This document shows positions 63,668 to 64,000 of a stretch of DNA of 64,000 nucleotides, piece after piece (position 1 is the first letter of the stretch; the number at the start of each line of letters is the position of its first letter). The position numbers were made by a program, and so were the translations under genes. The notes below the pieces were generated by a model. That model did no database searches. It was not told the origin of the DNA and saw only the letters and a program-made list of their open reading frames with translations. Source of the stretch: Micromonospora marina (GTDB lineage: Bacteria; Actinomycetota; Actinomycetes; Mycobacteriales; Micromonosporaceae); contig NZ_FMCV01000027.1 in assembly GCF_900091565.1 (NCBI RefSeq), positions 24,865-88,864 on the forward strand. Direction: 5' to 3'.

Positions 63668-64000
63668 TCACCCGGTCTCTTCGGGACGCCGCGCAGGCGT
63701 GAAAATGGTGGGTAGGTCGCCCGCCGACGCCGATCGATCTTGGTCCGTTTGAGGCCGTGTGCAAGTCTGGCGCCGGGGCCACGGACCTCACGGGTCACGC
63801 ATTGTTGCTTCGAGCACGCCGGTCAGATTTTCGGTTTCCGACCGAGGCCCCCGGGCGGCCTGCCTCCTGGTCGATCACGGGTGCACGGAAGGGAACGAGG
63901 GATGGGTGGCAGGCGGGTCGAGGAGATCCCGGACGCCGACAGTGAGCAGGTCTGGCAGCGGGTGTGTGCGGTCGATGTGGCGAAGGAGTCCGGGATGGTG
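63668..64000 (+). mobile_element. Left part of an IS110-family insertion sequence (truncated by the window end)
   Basis: The transposase start at 63902 and a 234-base non-coding stretch before it form the left end of an IS110-type element. The proposed left edge, at 63668, is where an intergenic palindrome loses its symmetry. IS110 elements lack terminal inverted repeats, so the boundary cannot be confirmed here. In this family the left end encodes the bridge RNA that guides target choice. It contains CGATCTTG (63735-63742) and GTGCAAGT (63759-63766), both matching the palindrome arms, and a TCGGT/ACCGA hairpin (63831-63845). Confidence 0.6.
63902..64000 (+). CDS. IS110-family transposase, N-terminal fragment (continues beyond the window)
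   Basis: The 33 visible codons (MGGRRVEEIPDADSEQVWQR then VCAVDVAKESGMV) show the first beta strand of the RuvC-like DEDD domain. The Asp in AVDVAKE is the first catalytic residue, as in IS110 transposases. The ATG follows GGGAACGAGG. The remainder, including the C-terminal Ser domain, lies beyond base 64000. Identification rests on a short segment and on the non-coding left end. Confidence 0.7.
   Translation, partial: MGGRRVEEIPDADSEQVWQRVCAVDVAKESGMV

Overview
The window is a very GC-rich, gene-dense stretch of actinobacterial chromosome. The gene order (alaS-ruvX-mltG-aroE-aroC-aroK-aroB-aroQ-efp-nusB, bldD, pyrR-pyrB-pyrC-carA-carB-pyrD-pyrF, mihF-gmk-rpoZ-coaBC-metK-priA, def-fmt-rsmB-rpe, the rib cluster, infC-rpmI-rplT) is the core synteny of Streptomyces-like actinomycetes. 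BldD, the mycobacterial-type integration host factor and many GTG starts fit this. Recurrent intergenic palindromes suggest Micromonospora or a close relative; that genus call is inference.

Layout. Almost everything reads on the minus strand, so operons run from high to low coordinates. 0-1.7 kb: infC-rpmI-rplT with a long hairpin-containing leader. 1.7-8.8 kb: an FMN-riboswitch operon ribD-ribE-ribM-ribBA-ribH that continues into hisE-hisG, a DUF606 transporter and a PH-domain membrane protein. 8.8-10.5 kb: rpe plus a response regulator with a degenerate GGDEF domain. 10.7-12.6 kb (plus strand): two tandem paralogous lipoproteins. 12.6-25 kb: secreted M28 aminopeptidase, rsmB-fmt-def, a cytochrome P450, a P-loop kinase/ParB-like fusion, priA, metK, coaBC, rpoZ and a divergent guanylate kinase. 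25-37 kb: mihF and the pyrimidine cluster, with bioA inserted and a PyrR-binding loop next to the ribosome-binding site of pyrR. 37-46.7 kb: bldD (plus), then nusB-efp and the shikimate genes, interrupted by a plus-strand DUF2243-ctaG pair. 46.7-55.6 kb: ruvX, alaS, envelope proteins, a 1186-residue proline-rich membrane protein and rarA. 55.6-63.1 kb: an acetyltransferase, an ArsR/MFS operon with an operator over its -10 box, a sugar-nucleotide-type reductase, aspS and a secreted S1 protease. 63.1-64 kb: a decayed HxlR regulator, a palindrome and the left end of an IS110-family element that runs off the window.

Function. Most of the window is housekeeping: translation factors, two tRNA synthetases, pyrimidine, riboflavin, histidine, chorismate, CoA and SAM biosynthesis, and formyl-Met processing. 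Regulation visible in the sequence includes the FMN riboswitch, the PyrR loop, the infC leader with a probable AUC start codon, an ArsR operator and several leaderless promoters. The most unusual observations are: (i) an IS110 left end that appears to split an intergenic palindrome and carries short sequences matching the split site, as expected of a bridge RNA; (ii) a guanylate kinase at its normal locus that has lost the Walker A lysine; (iii) a P-loop kinase fused to a ParB-like domain; (iv) a family of intergenic palindromes and a 57-bp tandem repeat. No complete biosynthetic cluster, CRISPR array, tRNA or rRNA gene was recognised.
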